Assembly: GCF_900455735.1 (NCBI RefSeq)
Contig: NZ_UAUI01000011.1
Coordinates: 248,001 to 312,000 of the forward strand
Direction of reading: 5' to 3'
Source of the DNA: Rhodococcus wratislaviensis
GTDB lineage: Bacteria; Actinomycetota; Actinomycetes; Mycobacteriales; Mycobacteriaceae
Length of the DNA: 64,000 bases
How positions within the stretch are numbered: the first letter of the stretch is position 1; each line of letters starts with the position of its first letter. Below the pieces are notes generated by a model. It saw nothing but the letters and a program-made list of their open reading frames with translations. It was not told the origin of the DNA and did not search any database. The position numbers were made by a program, and so were the translations under genes. Below are positions 16,247 to 24,817 of this stretch, piece by piece.

Positions 16247-17628
16247 GCGACCGTCATCCCGATCTGCTGATTCGCGGTGGCATCGTCGTCACGGGCCATG
16301 CCCTCGAGAGGCTCGATGTAGCGGTCACTGCCGGTCGAGTGTCGGCCCTCCTGGCACCCGGCAGCGCAATCCAGGCAGACGACATCGTCGACGCCGAGGG
16401 GTGCTACGTTCTCCCCGGCGGCATCGACACCCACACACATGTCTCGTGGCCACTCGCCGACGGAACACGCACGGACGACGGGTTCACCGGTGCTGGCCGT
16501 GCGGCCGCACTCGGAGGCACGACAACCCTCGTCGACTTCGTGCCCCCGCTTCGCCCCGATCAGCGACTCATCGACGCAGCGGAAGAGCGAATTGCCGAAG
16601 TCGAATCAGGCTGCGCAATCGACGTGGCCTTGCACCCGATCCTCAACCGCGCCGATAAGTCTGTCCAGCAGGATATTTCGAAGGTCATCGGTGCTGGACT
16701 GACATCGTTCAAGATGTACACAACCTATGACGACCGAGTGAACGACGGCCAGATCTGGACACTCATGCAGGAAATCGTTGCTCACGGCGGACTGCCCGGT
16801 TTCCACGCAGAAAACCACGACGTCCTCACCGAGAGTCTGCACGAGCTAGTCGAGCACGGAAGAATCGCGGTACCGGACTTCCCCGGAAGCAGGCCCGCAC
16901 TGGCCGAAGCGACTGCGATCAAAACTGTCAGCCACATGGCAAGGGCTCTTCGTAGCCCTGTCTACATCTTCCATGTCTCCGGTGCGGAGGCGTTCGATGC
17001 CGTCCTGGAGAGCCGCCGTGCCGGAGCAGTGGTACACGCCGAAACGTGCACCCACTACCTAGCGTTCGACGATTCGGTTTTTTCCAGATCCGACGGATGG
17101 AAGTTCATCATCACTCCGCCAATTCGTGGACGACACGACAATGAGCGGCTGTGGGAGGCAATCGCCGACCGAACGATGACTTCCGTGGGCTCGGACCACT
17201 GCGCGTACAGTCTCGCCAGTAAGTCCGCCCACCCCGACGACCACCGTCTCACTCCACCAGGAGCCGCCGGTATACAGGCACGCACCCCTGTTCTATGGGA
17301 CCAATGTGTGAACCGACGTGGCCTCACGCCAAGCGACTTCGTTGCTATCTCAGCCGAGTCGGCAGCCAAGGCCCTCGGCCTATATCCGGCCAAGGGCACC
17401 ATCGCAATCGGGAGTGACGCTGATCTGGTCGTTCTCGACCCCGCACGCCAATGGTCAGGGAAAGACTTACCCGCCGCATCCTCCAATACCTTCGACCTCT
17501 ACACCGACTACATAGGTCGAGGTATGGTCGAGCACGTCTTCGTTCGTGGTATTGCCGTGGTCAGAGACGCAAACTACGACAGCAGCTCAACCAATGCAGG
17601 TTCCCTACTTCGTCGCAGCACCCGATGA
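16243..17628 (+). CDS. Dihydropyrimidinase/hydantoinase/allantoinase-type cyclic amidohydrolase
   Basis: The 461-residue amidohydrolase-superfamily protein has the whole binuclear metal site: His pair in GGIDTHTHV (about residues 63-65), the carboxylated Lys in SFKMYTTYD (about 157), His in GFHAENH (about 188), His in IFHVSG (about 245) and Asp in VGSDHCAY (about 318). It hydrolyses a cyclic amide bond in dihydropyrimidines, hydantoins or allantoin. The product would be an N-carbamoyl amino acid, a substrate type for the isochorismatase-fold amidase encoded at 14168. The length is as expected. It is the last gene of the plus-strand arm; about 115 bp of non-coding DNA follow before the convergent aldolase gene. 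Confidence 0.9.
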   Translation: MSDRHPDLLIRGGIVVTGHALERLDVAVTAGRVSALLAPGSAIQADDIVDAEGCYVLPGGIDTHTHVSWPLADGTRTDDGFTGAGRAAALGGTTTLVDFVPPLRPDQRLIDAAEERIAEVESGCAIDVALHPILNRADKSVQQDISKVIGAGLTSFKMYTTYDDRVNDGQIWTLMQEIVAHGGLPGFHAENHDVLTESLHELVEHGRIAVPDFPGSRPALAEATAIKTVSHMARALRSPVYIFHVSGAEAFDAVLESRRAGAVVHAETCTHYLAFDDSVFSRSDGWKFIITPPIRGRHDNERLWEAIADRTMTSVGSDHCAYSLASKSAHPDDHRLTPPGAAGIQARTPVLWDQCVNRRGLTPSDFVAISAESAAKALGLYPAKGTIAIGSDADLVVLDPARQWSGKDLPAASSNTFDLYTDYIGRGMVEHVFVRGIAVVRDANYDSSSTNAGSLLRRSTR

Positions 17629-17743
17629 CGCCCTCCCGGTGTTGCCTGGGATAGGTAAGTGCTGTGTCTTGGATTCCACGATCAGCGGGATCATCCTGCA
17701 GCGAAGTCACGGTCGCGATCTTCTTCGGACTTACCGCCCCAGA

Positions 17744-18349
17744 TCAGATGCGGATCTGGGCGAGCAGTGGGAGTTGCTCGGGGTCGTTGAGTGACGAGCC
17801 GACCGCAACCGCTTGGGCGCCGGCCCTGAGGAACTCGTCGGCGTTTGCGGCGCTGATGCCTCCGGTGGCGATGAAGTGTATGCGTGGGAAGGGGCCCTTC
17901 ATCAGGTTGATCCAGTTGCTGCCAAGAGCGGCGGCGGGGAAGGCTTTGAGCCAGGTCAGGCCTTGTGCTGTGGCCGCTTGGACGTCGGTGGCCGATCCGA
18001 CGCCGGGTAGCGGGTGGATTCCCTGTTCGGCGGCGTAGGCGTTGATGTCCTGGTCCCAGCCGGGACTGACGACGAACCGGGCCCCGGCGCGGCGTGCCTG
18101 ATCGACGTGTTCGCGGGTGGTGACTGTTCCTGCACCTACGGCCAACCCTCTGGGGCGGGCGAGGTCGACGAGCGCGGCGAGGGTTTCGATGTCTTCGGGA
18201 GTTTGAATGGGGATTTCGATCAGATGAACACCCAGTCCCCAAGCAGCGTGGGCAGTCTCGATCGCGCGGGAACGACCGAGCCCGCGGAGGATGGCCATCA
18301 GCGGCGTGGGACCGAAAGCGGTGTCGAACCAAGAGTTGTCGATCGACAT
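17744..18349 (-). CDS. KDPG/KDPGal-type 2-keto-3-deoxy-6-phospho-sugar-acid aldolase
   Basis: The 201-residue class I aldolase of the KDPG/KHG family cleaves 2-keto-3-deoxy-6-phosphogluconate or -galactonate to pyruvate and glyceraldehyde 3-phosphate. The Schiff-base Lys is Lys135 in TWLKAFPA, the catalytic Glu is Glu45 in LIEIPIQTP, and the phosphate loop is TGGISAANADEFL. It lies 15 bp after the IclR regulator gene and downstream of a KDG-type kinase on the same strand, so the phosphorylated substrate is made in the same operon. Confidence 0.92.
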   Translation of the reverse strand: MSIDNSWFDTAFGPTPLMAILRGLGRSRAIETAHAAWGLGVHLIEIPIQTPEDIETLAALVDLARPRGLAVGAGTVTTREHVDQARRAGARFVVSPGWDQDINAYAAEQGIHPLPGVGSATDVQAATAQGLTWLKAFPAAALGSNWINLMKGPFPRIHFIATGGISAANADEFLRAGAQAVAVGSSLNDPEQLPLLAQIRI

Positions 18350-18364
18350 GAAGTTCCTAACGGA

Positions 18365-19162
18365 CTAGGTCAGCGGGTAACTGGATGCCGCTGTTGGGGG
18401 AGTGGTTTCGGATTCATCGGGGCTCCATCCGAGTTCGGTGGAGATCGTCGCGGCCGTATCGAGCAGCGGCTGAAGGATATTGTTCTCGAGTTCCTCGGCA
18501 GTGCTCACCGCCTTGAGCTCGATTACCGATATTGCCGCGACGACATCGCCGGACGCATCACGAATGGGAGCGGCCAGGGAGGTGATGTAGTCCTCGTATT
18601 CACCATTGTCGATCGCCCATCCTCGCGCGGCGACCTCGGCGAGAACACCGAGAAGTTCATCGGCGGAGGTGATGGTCGTGTCGGTATAGCGGGTGAAGTC
18701 GGCGTTAGCGAGGAGCCGCGTGCGCGTCACGGGAGGAAGGAATGCCAGGATCGCCTTGGCGACGGCCGCGGTGTGGAGGCGGACGTTCTCACCGACCCGG
18801 GACACGAGCCGGATGGATCGCTTCGGTTCGATCTTGTCGGTGTAGACGATGTGATCGTCGTGCCGTTCGGCGAGATGGACGGTCTGGTCGTACAGCTCGC
18901 TGAGTTGCACCAGATGCGGGCGTGCGAGTTGAACGACGGTGAATTGGTCGAGGGCCCGCTGCGCGAGCGTGATCAGTCCCGGCCCGATGCCGTACCGGCC
19001 GTCTGGGAGCCGGCGGATCAGCCGCTGGTCAGCGAGTACTTCCATGATGCGTAGCGCAGTCGACCGGTGGGTGTCCAGCCGCCGCGAGATCTCTGAGGGG
19101 GTCTGCGGTTCCTCGGCTAGCAAGTTCAGCACCCGCATGGCTCGCTCGATGCTCTGCGACAT
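18365..19162 (-). CDS. IclR-family transcriptional regulator of the sugar-acid cluster
   Basis: The 265-residue regulator has an N-terminal winged helix-turn-helix (IERAMRVLNLLAEEPQTPSEISRR then THRSTALRIMEVL) and a C-terminal IclR effector-binding domain (YDQTVHLAERHDDHIVYTDKI, GYEDY-like YEDYITSLAAPI). The ATG at 19162 is preceded by GGAGGAG and starts the HTH at once. In-frame sequence further upstream belongs to the overlapping kinase gene. It lies between the kinase and aldolase genes and probably controls the divergent operons via the palindromes at 20190-20223. Confidence 0.9.
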   Translation of the reverse strand: MSQSIERAMRVLNLLAEEPQTPSEISRRLDTHRSTALRIMEVLADQRLIRRLPDGRYGIGPGLITLAQRALDQFTVVQLARPHLVQLSELYDQTVHLAERHDDHIVYTDKIEPKRSIRLVSRVGENVRLHTAAVAKAILAFLPPVTRTRLLANADFTRYTDTTITSADELLGVLAEVAARGWAIDNGEYEDYITSLAAPIRDASGDVVAAISVIELKAVSTAEELENNILQPLLDTAATISTELGWSPDESETTPPTAASSYPLT

Positions 19163-20129
19163 TGGTCTCCTCCAACTCGACGAAATCTGCGGTCGTTCGT
19201 AGCGCTGCGGCGGCGAGCGCGTGTCCGGTACGCAACCTGCACCTGCCATTGTGGCCGCCGAGCCATTCGTGCAGGTACCCGGCAGCGAAGGAATCACCCG
19301 CACCGACCGGCTCGATGACCTCCACAGGTAAGGCTGGTTCGAATATGTCGGTGGCACCGTCGAAGAGGGTGACACCGCGTGCACCGTCCTTGACGACGAG
19401 CTCGCGTGGACCGGGCAGCAGTGCGCGCACAGCTGCCGGGGTGGTGGTGCCCCAGACCTCTTCGGCCTCGTCCAGTCCGACGAAGACGATGTCGGCGAGG
19501 TTGGCGAATTCTCGTAACTCGACTGCGGCGTCGCGATCGGCCCAGACCTGTGGTCGGTAGTTCACGTCGAACGAGATCGTGCATCCATACGCAGCGGCGC
19601 TGCGAAAGATTTCGGTCGCGGTGGCGTTGCAGGATTCGGAGAGTGCGGGCGTGATGCCGGTGACGTGCACCAACCGTGCCGAGGACATCAGTGGCGGGGT
19701 AATCAGGGCCGGCGTCATGGCGGAGGCCGCCGAACCTTTGCGGTAGTAGTACACCGTCGTCCCCGAGGGGGTGGGGTCCTTGAGGTATGCCCCGGTCGGC
19801 CGGGTCGGATCGGTTTCGAGCCACCTGGTGTCCACGCCGTATTGCTCGAGCTGATCTCGGATCCGCAAGCCGAGCGGGTCGGCGCCGATCCGGGATACCC
19901 AGGCGCTTCGGTGTCCGAATTGCGACAGATACAACGCGACCGTCGATTCTGCTCCGGCAACCGCGAGGCGTACTTCGGCCGCGTCCCGCAGTCGGGCGGG
20001 AGGAACAGGGCTCAACTGCGCCATCGCCTCCCCGATGCAGACGACCTCGGGGTGTTTCTCCACTTCGCCGCCGCTGGGGCTCGAACGAAGGTCGGGGTCG
20101 GGGTGGTCGACGCGAATGTGGGCGGTCAC
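19029..20129 (-). CDS. PfkB-family 2-keto-3-deoxy-sugar-acid kinase with overlapping C-terminal extension
   Basis: The 366-residue ribokinase-fold kinase resembles the one at 4027-4983. The N-terminal signature is AVAGAESTVALYLSQFG, the paired tyrosines are TTVYYYRKGSAA, SFDVNYRPQVW matches the KDG kinase subgroup, and EPVGAGDSFAAGYL is the catalytic signature (about residues 272-284). The folded domain should end near residue 320. The last 45 codons run 134 bp into the IclR gene in a different frame, and the protein beyond TTADFVELEETN looks unlike the family. The ancestral stop may have been lost. Its product would feed the aldolase at 17744. Confidence 0.85.
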   Translation of the reverse strand: MTAHIRVDHPDPDLRSSPSGGEVEKHPEVVCIGEAMAQLSPVPPARLRDAAEVRLAVAGAESTVALYLSQFGHRSAWVSRIGADPLGLRIRDQLEQYGVDTRWLETDPTRPTGAYLKDPTPSGTTVYYYRKGSAASAMTPALITPPLMSSARLVHVTGITPALSESCNATATEIFRSAAAYGCTISFDVNYRPQVWADRDAAVELREFANLADIVFVGLDEAEEVWGTTTPAAVRALLPGPRELVVKDGARGVTLFDGATDIFEPALPVEVIEPVGAGDSFAAGYLHEWLGGHNGRCRLRTGHALAAAALRTTADFVELEETNVAEHRASHAGAELASRGTADPLRDLAAAGHPPVDCATHHGSTR

Positions 20130-20189
20130 GACAAATCAGATCCTTTCGACGGTTCAGTGGCTCTAGCGAAACCCCGCCGCTTCAGTGTA

Positions 20190-20223
20190 GCGTAATACGC
20201 ATCACAGTTGCATCCTCTGCAAC
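20190..20223. promoter_or_regulatory. Two short palindromes in the divergent promoter region (probable IclR operator)
   Basis: GCGTAATACGC (20190-20200) is a perfect palindrome around a central A. GTTGCA (20207-20212) and TGCAAC (20218-20223) form a second inverted repeat with a 5-bp spacer. Both sit in the 145-bp gap between the divergent kinase and dehydrogenase genes, the expected place for the site of the IclR protein encoded at 18365. Confidence 0.45.
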
Positions 20224-20274
20224 ACACTTTTTCAGCGATGAATCGCCGCTGGTCAGCAAAGGAAGGAAGGACGA

Positions 20275-21273
20275 ATGACGTTCAAGGTCTACGTCAGCGA
20301 CTACGACTATCCCGATCTGGAGATCGAGCGGTCGGTGCTCGAACCGATCGGCGCGGAGGTCCTCGGTCTGCAGTGCCGCACCGGACACGGATTGGGTGAA
20401 CTCGCCCGCGACGCGGACGCGATCATTCAGCAGTACGCCAAGATCGATGCGACCACCATCAACGCGCTCGAGCGCTGCAAGGTCATCGCCCGCTACGGCA
20501 TCGGAGTCGATATCCTCGACGTCGAAGCGGCGACGAACGCGGGCATCGTGGTCACCAACGTCCCCGACTACTGCATCGAAGAGGTCGCCGACCACTCGAT
20601 CAGCATGGCGTTCACCCTGATCCGATCCATCCCGGCATATGACCGAGCCACCAAGTCCGGCACGTGGCACTGGGCGAGCTGGAATCAGCCGGTACGGCGG
20701 ATGCGTGGCAGCGTGTTCGGATTCGTCGGCTTCGGACGCATCGCCCAGAACATGGCCCGGAAACTGGCGGCGTTCGGCCTGGACCTCGTCGCGTACGACC
20801 CGTTCGTGTCCGAGAGCCTGATGCGCACACATGGAGTCCGTAAGACCGAACTCGCCGAGCTACTCGAAGTAGCCGACGTCGTCGACGTCATGTGTCCGTG
20901 GACTCCCGCAACCCACCATCTCATCGACGAGGCCGCGCTGCTGTCGATGAAGCCAGGGGCGTTGCTGGTCAACTGCGCGCGAGGCAAGGTCGTCGACAAC
21001 GACGCCCTGTACAAGGCTTTGATCTCCGGTCACCTCGCCGGCGCTGCGCTCGATGACACCGAAGAGGAACCTGCCAAGCAGGACTCGTGGTCACCGGATC
21101 AGAACCCGCTGTTCGGCCTCGACAACTGCGTCATCACACCCCACGTCGCGTACATCTCCCAGGAGGCGCTGGACGAGTGCCGGCTGACCGCCGCACAAAA
21201 CGTCCGGGCCGTGCTGCTCGGAGAACAACCGCTCAACCCTGTCGCCGTCCCCGCACTCGCACTCGCCCACTGA
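20275..21273 (+). CDS. CtBP-type D-2-hydroxyacid dehydrogenase
   Basis: The 332-residue NAD-dependent dehydrogenase belongs to the phosphoglycerate dehydrogenase/C-terminal-binding-protein group. The nucleotide fold is FGFVGFGRIAQNMARKL, the substrate-binding loop ARYGIGVDILD, the catalytic Arg is in NCARGKVVDND, the Glu in DDTEEEPA and the acid His in TPHVAYISQEA. The family reduces or oxidises 2-keto/2-hydroxy acids. ATG 20275 follows AAGGAAGG. It is the first gene of a plus-strand operon with an RraA-like protein, an MFS importer and a sugar-acid dehydratase, so a keto acid from the same sugar pathway is the likely substrate. Confidence 0.9.
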   Translation: MTFKVYVSDYDYPDLEIERSVLEPIGAEVLGLQCRTGHGLGELARDADAIIQQYAKIDATTINALERCKVIARYGIGVDILDVEAATNAGIVVTNVPDYCIEEVADHSISMAFTLIRSIPAYDRATKSGTWHWASWNQPVRRMRGSVFGFVGFGRIAQNMARKLAAFGLDLVAYDPFVSESLMRTHGVRKTELAELLEVADVVDVMCPWTPATHHLIDEAALLSMKPGALLVNCARGKVVDNDALYKALISGHLAGAALDDTEEEPAKQDSWSPDQNPLFGLDNCVITPHVAYISQEALDECRLTAAQNVRAVLLGEQPLNPVAVPALALAH

Positions 21274-21304
21274 CGTGAGCTATTCAGCAAAGGAACTCGA
21301 TACG

Positions 21305-21982
21305 ATGACCATTACCGTTCACCCACGCCCCGACACCGACGCCGAACTTGTCGCACAGTTCCAGGCCATGGACTCGGTGATGTCGCTCTCGTGTGTCGTC
21401 TCCGACGCACTTGTGCGCTCGAGCACCATGCGCCACGACATGAAGCCCAAGGGCGCGGACAAGAAGATCATCGGAACCGCACTCACCGTCCAGTTGACTG
21501 CCGGCGACATCGTCGACTGCCTCGACGCCCTCGATGTGGCCCGGCCCGGCGACGTCATCGTCATCGACGCCTTCGGTGAGACCGAGACCTCGATCTGGGG
21601 CGGCCTGATGACCGGACTGGCGAAGAATGCCGGAGTTGTCGGCGCCGTCATCGATGGGAGCTGCCGCGATACCGACGAGGCGAGGTTCCTCGACTTTCCG
21701 GTTACCGCCAAGGCCAGCGGACCCCGACAAGCACATACCGCCGTCAGCGGGCGACGCGAGCCACTCCAGATCAATGTGCCGATCAGCTGCGGTGGCGTCC
21801 TCGTTCACCCGGGCGATCTGATTGTTGCCGACGAAATCGGGGTCGCCGTCGTTCCGCGCGCCGACATGGCCGAGGTCTACGCCCGCGCACAGGAAATCGC
21901 CCGCAACGAGGAGCGCATGCGTGAGCTCATTCTCGAGGGCGCAACCTTCCATGACCTGCTCGACAAATTCGGACGAATCTGA
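21305..21982 (+). CDS. RraA-family protein (4-hydroxy-4-methyl-2-oxoglutarate aldolase-like)
   Basis: The 225-residue RraA/HMG-aldolase-fold protein carries the divalent-metal and phosphate/keto-acid site motif VIDGSCRDTDEARFLDFPVTAK (cited here as pattern GxxRDxxE). Related enzymes cleave 4-hydroxy-2-oxo acids by retro-aldol reaction or act as regulators of RNase E in other phyla; an aldolase role fits a sugar-acid pathway. I chose ATG 21305 with AAGGAA upstream; a GTG at 21275 is in frame but overlaps that site. It lies 31 bp after the dehydrogenase gene and 30 bp before the MFS gene. Confidence 0.85.
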   Translation: MTITVHPRPDTDAELVAQFQAMDSVMSLSCVVSDALVRSSTMRHDMKPKGADKKIIGTALTVQLTAGDIVDCLDALDVARPGDVIVIDAFGETETSIWGGLMTGLAKNAGVVGAVIDGSCRDTDEARFLDFPVTAKASGPRQAHTAVSGRREPLQINVPISCGGVLVHPGDLIVADEIGVAVVPRADMAEVYARAQEIARNEERMRELILEGATFHDLLDKFGRI

Positions 21983-22012
21983 AATTCTCCACGAGACGCA
22001 GAGAGAATCGCG

Positions 22013-23371
22013 ATGGATATCACCAAATCCGACGAAGTCGAGATGACGAAAGCAACGAACGCGGCGCCCGTGACCAAGCCGAAGGGCCGGCTACGCTGGG
22101 TCGTTCTCGGGCTGCTGTGTCTGCTCGCCTTGATCAACAACATAGACCGACTCGCCCTGTCGGTCGCGGCCCCGGCCATGCAGGCCGATCTCGGTCTCAC
22201 CGCCACCGACATCGGCCTGCTCGGCAGCGCCTTCGCGCTGTTCTACGCGATCGGCCAGCTACCGTCGGGCTGGCTGATCGACCGCTATGGAACCCGCCTG
22301 CTCGGTGGCGCAGTAGTGCTCTGGAGTTTGGCGACCGCCGCCATGGGCATGTTCAACACGATGGGATGGTTCGTTGTGGCTCGGGCGTGGCTCGGGCTGG
22401 CCGAAGCCCCCTCACTCCTCGCGACGAACAAGATCGTCACCCACTGGTTCCCGAAGAAGGAACAGGGCATCGCCAACGCCAGTTGGGACGCCGCCCTCAA
22501 GGCCGGACCCGCCTTCTTCACAGGAATCCTGGTGTGGATAGTCGCCGCGTTCGGCTGGCGAACACTGTTCTTCATCGCCGGTGTCGCCGGAATCGTCTTC
22601 GCCGTACTGTTCCTCCTCAGCTACCGCAACCCGGATGATCACCCGAGGCTCACCACCGAAGAACGTGACTACATCCGGCAAGACCATGACAGCGGCAGCC
22701 CGAAGACCGACCACGTGCCGTGGGGCGCACTCTTCACCCGCCCGACCATGTGGGGCATGATGGCCGGCTACTTCTGCAACATGTGGGTGTACCAGATCTT
22801 CTTGACCTTCATTCCACTGTTCGTGATCAACGAATTCGGAATCGAGTTCAAATCCATGGGACTCATCGTCAGCGTCCCATGGATCGGAGCGATCATCGGC
22901 GACCTGGCCAGCGGCTTGCTGTCGAAGCGCCTCAGTGAGCGTGCCGGCTGGACGACGAAGAAGGCGAAGATGCGGATCATCACCGTCTCCCTGACCTTCC
23001 AGGCCGGACTCGTCGCGCTCATTCCACTCCACGGAGCCGGCATGTCGAATTCGACCGGCCTGGCATTCACCATCACGCTGATGGCGTTCGCACTCGGATT
23101 CAATGGCGCCGTCGTCGCACACGCCTGGTCGATGGCCGCCGAAGTCACGACCACCGAGACCGTCGCCTCCGTCGCCTCGCTGCAAAACTTCGGCGGCTTC
23201 CTCGGTGCCACCGTTTCGCCCCTCGTCGCGGGCATCATCATCGATGCCACCGACAGCTTCAACCTCGTCTTCTTCTCGGCAGCAATCGTCGGCGTTCTCT
23301 CCCTCGTCTTCTACCACTTCGGCGTCCGCCGACCGATCATCACCGCAACCAGTCATCAGGAAGCCGCATGA
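22013..23371 (+). CDS. MFS transporter, anion:cation symporter (hexuronate/galactonate) family
   Basis: The 452-residue protein has 12 predicted membrane helices. The segment after helix 1, NNIDRLALSVAAPAMQADLGL, holds the conserved DR-x-x-L-S/N motif of the anion:cation symporter family, which imports glucarate, galactonate or hexuronates with protons. QLPSGWLIDRYGTR is MFS motif A. The stop overlaps the next gene's ATG by 4 bp, so importer and dehydratase are translationally coupled. It is the likely entry point of the sugar acid handled by this cluster. Confidence 0.9.
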   Translation: MDITKSDEVEMTKATNAAPVTKPKGRLRWVVLGLLCLLALINNIDRLALSVAAPAMQADLGLTATDIGLLGSAFALFYAIGQLPSGWLIDRYGTRLLGGAVVLWSLATAAMGMFNTMGWFVVARAWLGLAEAPSLLATNKIVTHWFPKKEQGIANASWDAALKAGPAFFTGILVWIVAAFGWRTLFFIAGVAGIVFAVLFLLSYRNPDDHPRLTTEERDYIRQDHDSGSPKTDHVPWGALFTRPTMWGMMAGYFCNMWVYQIFLTFIPLFVINEFGIEFKSMGLIVSVPWIGAIIGDLASGLLSKRLSERAGWTTKKAKMRIITVSLTFQAGLVALIPLHGAGMSNSTGLAFTITLMAFALGFNGAVVAHAWSMAAEVTTTETVASVASLQNFGGFLGATVSPLVAGIIIDATDSFNLVFFSAAIVGVLSLVFYHFGVRRPIITATSHQEAA

Positions 23372-24522
23372 AGATCGCAAGCATCGACACGTACATCCTC
23401 AAAAGCCCTCTGCCGCAACCCTTTGCCTACTCCCAAGGCTGGGTCACCGCCCGATCGACCACCCTCGTCCGGATCCGAACCGATGACGGCGTCGAAGGAT
23501 GGGGTGAGACCTTCAGCGTCGGACTACAGCCGCCGGAGATCGCCGCCACCGTCGTAGAGTCGGCCCTCAAGCCCCTCGTCCTCGACCGGGACCCGTTCGA
23601 CGTCGAGGTGCTCTGGAATGAGATGTACCTGCGTACACGAGACTTCGGGCGGAAGGGCGTCGTCGTCGGCGCGATCAGCGCGATCGACATCGCGCTGTGG
23701 GACATTATCGGCAAGAGCGTCGGCCGCCCGGTGTACCAGCTCCTCGGCGGCGCCTTTCGGAACCGGATCCAGTGTTACGCCACCGGTTTCTTCCGCACCA
23801 AAGGGCGGGGGCAAGCGGCCGCGATGGCCGAAGAGGCGTCCCGTCACGCCGATGCCGGCTTCGCCCTGATGAAGGTCAAACTTGGTTTTGGACTCGACGA
23901 CGATCTCGACGTGATGAGCAAGATCCGGGCCGCGGTCGGAGACCGCAGTGGCTTCATGATCGATGCCAACCACGGTTACGGATCCAGCGACGCGATCCGG
24001 CTCGGGCGCCGGCTCGCCGACTTCGATCTGGCGTGGTTCGAGGAACCCGTCGTCCCCGAGGACTACGCCGCCTATCGGCGCGTCCGGGAGGCTCTCGATG
24101 TCCCGATTGCCGGCGGCGAAGCCGAATTCACGATGTATGGGTTCAAGGACCTCATCGCACATGAAGCCGTCGATATTGCGCAACCCGACATCTGCCTCGC
24201 CGGCGGCTTCACCGCGCTGCGCCACATCAATGTGCTTGCGCAGACCGGTGGGGTCCAGGTGAACCCCCATGTCTGGGGAACCGCGGTCGGACAGTACGCA
24301 TCACTTCACATGATCGCGGCGACACCGACAACGCATTACTCTCTCTTCGCCGACCAGCCGTTGTTCGAGTTCGACACTTCCTCGCATCCGTTCCGGACCT
24401 CTTTGGTAACGAGCCCACTCGAGCACACGGACGGGTGGCTGGACGTTCCCCACGACCCCGGTCTGGGCTTCGAAATCGACGAGGATTTCCTTGCGAGGGA
24501 AGGACGCGTGGTCAAATTCTGA
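23368..24522 (+). CDS. Enolase-superfamily (mandelate racemase group) sugar-acid dehydratase
   Basis: The 384-residue protein has a capping domain (residues 1-130) and a TIM barrel. The barrel shows the Lys-x-Lys motif in LMKVKLGFG, three Mg ligands in order (FMIDANHGY, WFEEPVVP, AGGEAEF) and a late His in VNPHVWGTAV that probably serves as the general base with its Asp partner. The family removes water from sugar acids to give 2-keto-3-deoxy acids, or racemises. With a coupled MFS importer and a kinase and aldolase on the divergent arm, dehydration of an aldonate such as galactonate is the most economical reading. Confidence 0.9.
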   Translation: MKIASIDTYILKSPLPQPFAYSQGWVTARSTTLVRIRTDDGVEGWGETFSVGLQPPEIAATVVESALKPLVLDRDPFDVEVLWNEMYLRTRDFGRKGVVVGAISAIDIALWDIIGKSVGRPVYQLLGGAFRNRIQCYATGFFRTKGRGQAAAMAEEASRHADAGFALMKVKLGFGLDDDLDVMSKIRAAVGDRSGFMIDANHGYGSSDAIRLGRRLADFDLAWFEEPVVPEDYAAYRRVREALDVPIAGGEAEFTMYGFKDLIAHEAVDIAQPDICLAGGFTALRHINVLAQTGGVQVNPHVWGTAVGQYASLHMIAATPTTHYSLFADQPLFEFDTSSHPFRTSLVTSPLEHTDGWLDVPHDPGLGFEIDEDFLAREGRVVKF

Positions 24523-24637
24523 AGTAAAACCCGAGGCGGCTCCCGAAATGGCAGTCCCACTCGGTGCGGTGGTGATCGGCCTCGCGTTCCTGACCTGGAT
24601 CGACAATCTGCCCCGCGCCGCCCTCGACCTCTCCTGA

Positions 24638-24684
24638 ACGAACGGGACGCTCGTTGCGTCAGGTCGAACGAGCGTCCCGTTCGT
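24638..24684 (+). terminator. Perfect 18-bp stem terminator after the dehydratase operon
   Basis: Left arm ACGAACGGGACGCTCGTT (24638-24655) and right arm AACGAGCGTCCCGTTCGT (24667-24684) are exactly complementary, with an 11-nt loop. There is no T tract, which is normal for actinobacterial I-shaped terminators. It lies 115 bp after the dehydratase stop and before the KdgD promoter, separating two plus-strand units. Between the stop and the hairpin there is only a 29-codon frame of no recognised family. Confidence 0.85.
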
Positions 24685-24731
24685 CCAGGGAGCGCAATAC
24701 CTTTTGGGTATCAATAGATCCAGAACTAGTG

Positions 24732-24761
24732 TTGGACTTGAATGGTTGTCGCTCCTAGCCT
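24732..24761 (+). promoter_or_regulatory. Possible sigma-70 type promoter for the KdgD operon
   Basis: TTGGAC at 24732-24737 and TAGCCT at 24756-24761 are separated by 18 bp and lie 56 bp upstream of the KdgD start, directly after the terminator. The match to actinobacterial consensus is moderate. Confidence 0.3.
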
Positions 24762-24817
24762 TGTGGACACAGCGCGCACCGAAAGTGACGCGATTGCGAA
24801 CGAGGAGAACGAAACCC

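Noticed and set aside
24544..24640. A 29-codon frame between the dehydratase and the terminator
   Set aside because: Too short, without ribosome-binding site or family resemblance, though IDNLPRAALDLS looks protein-like.
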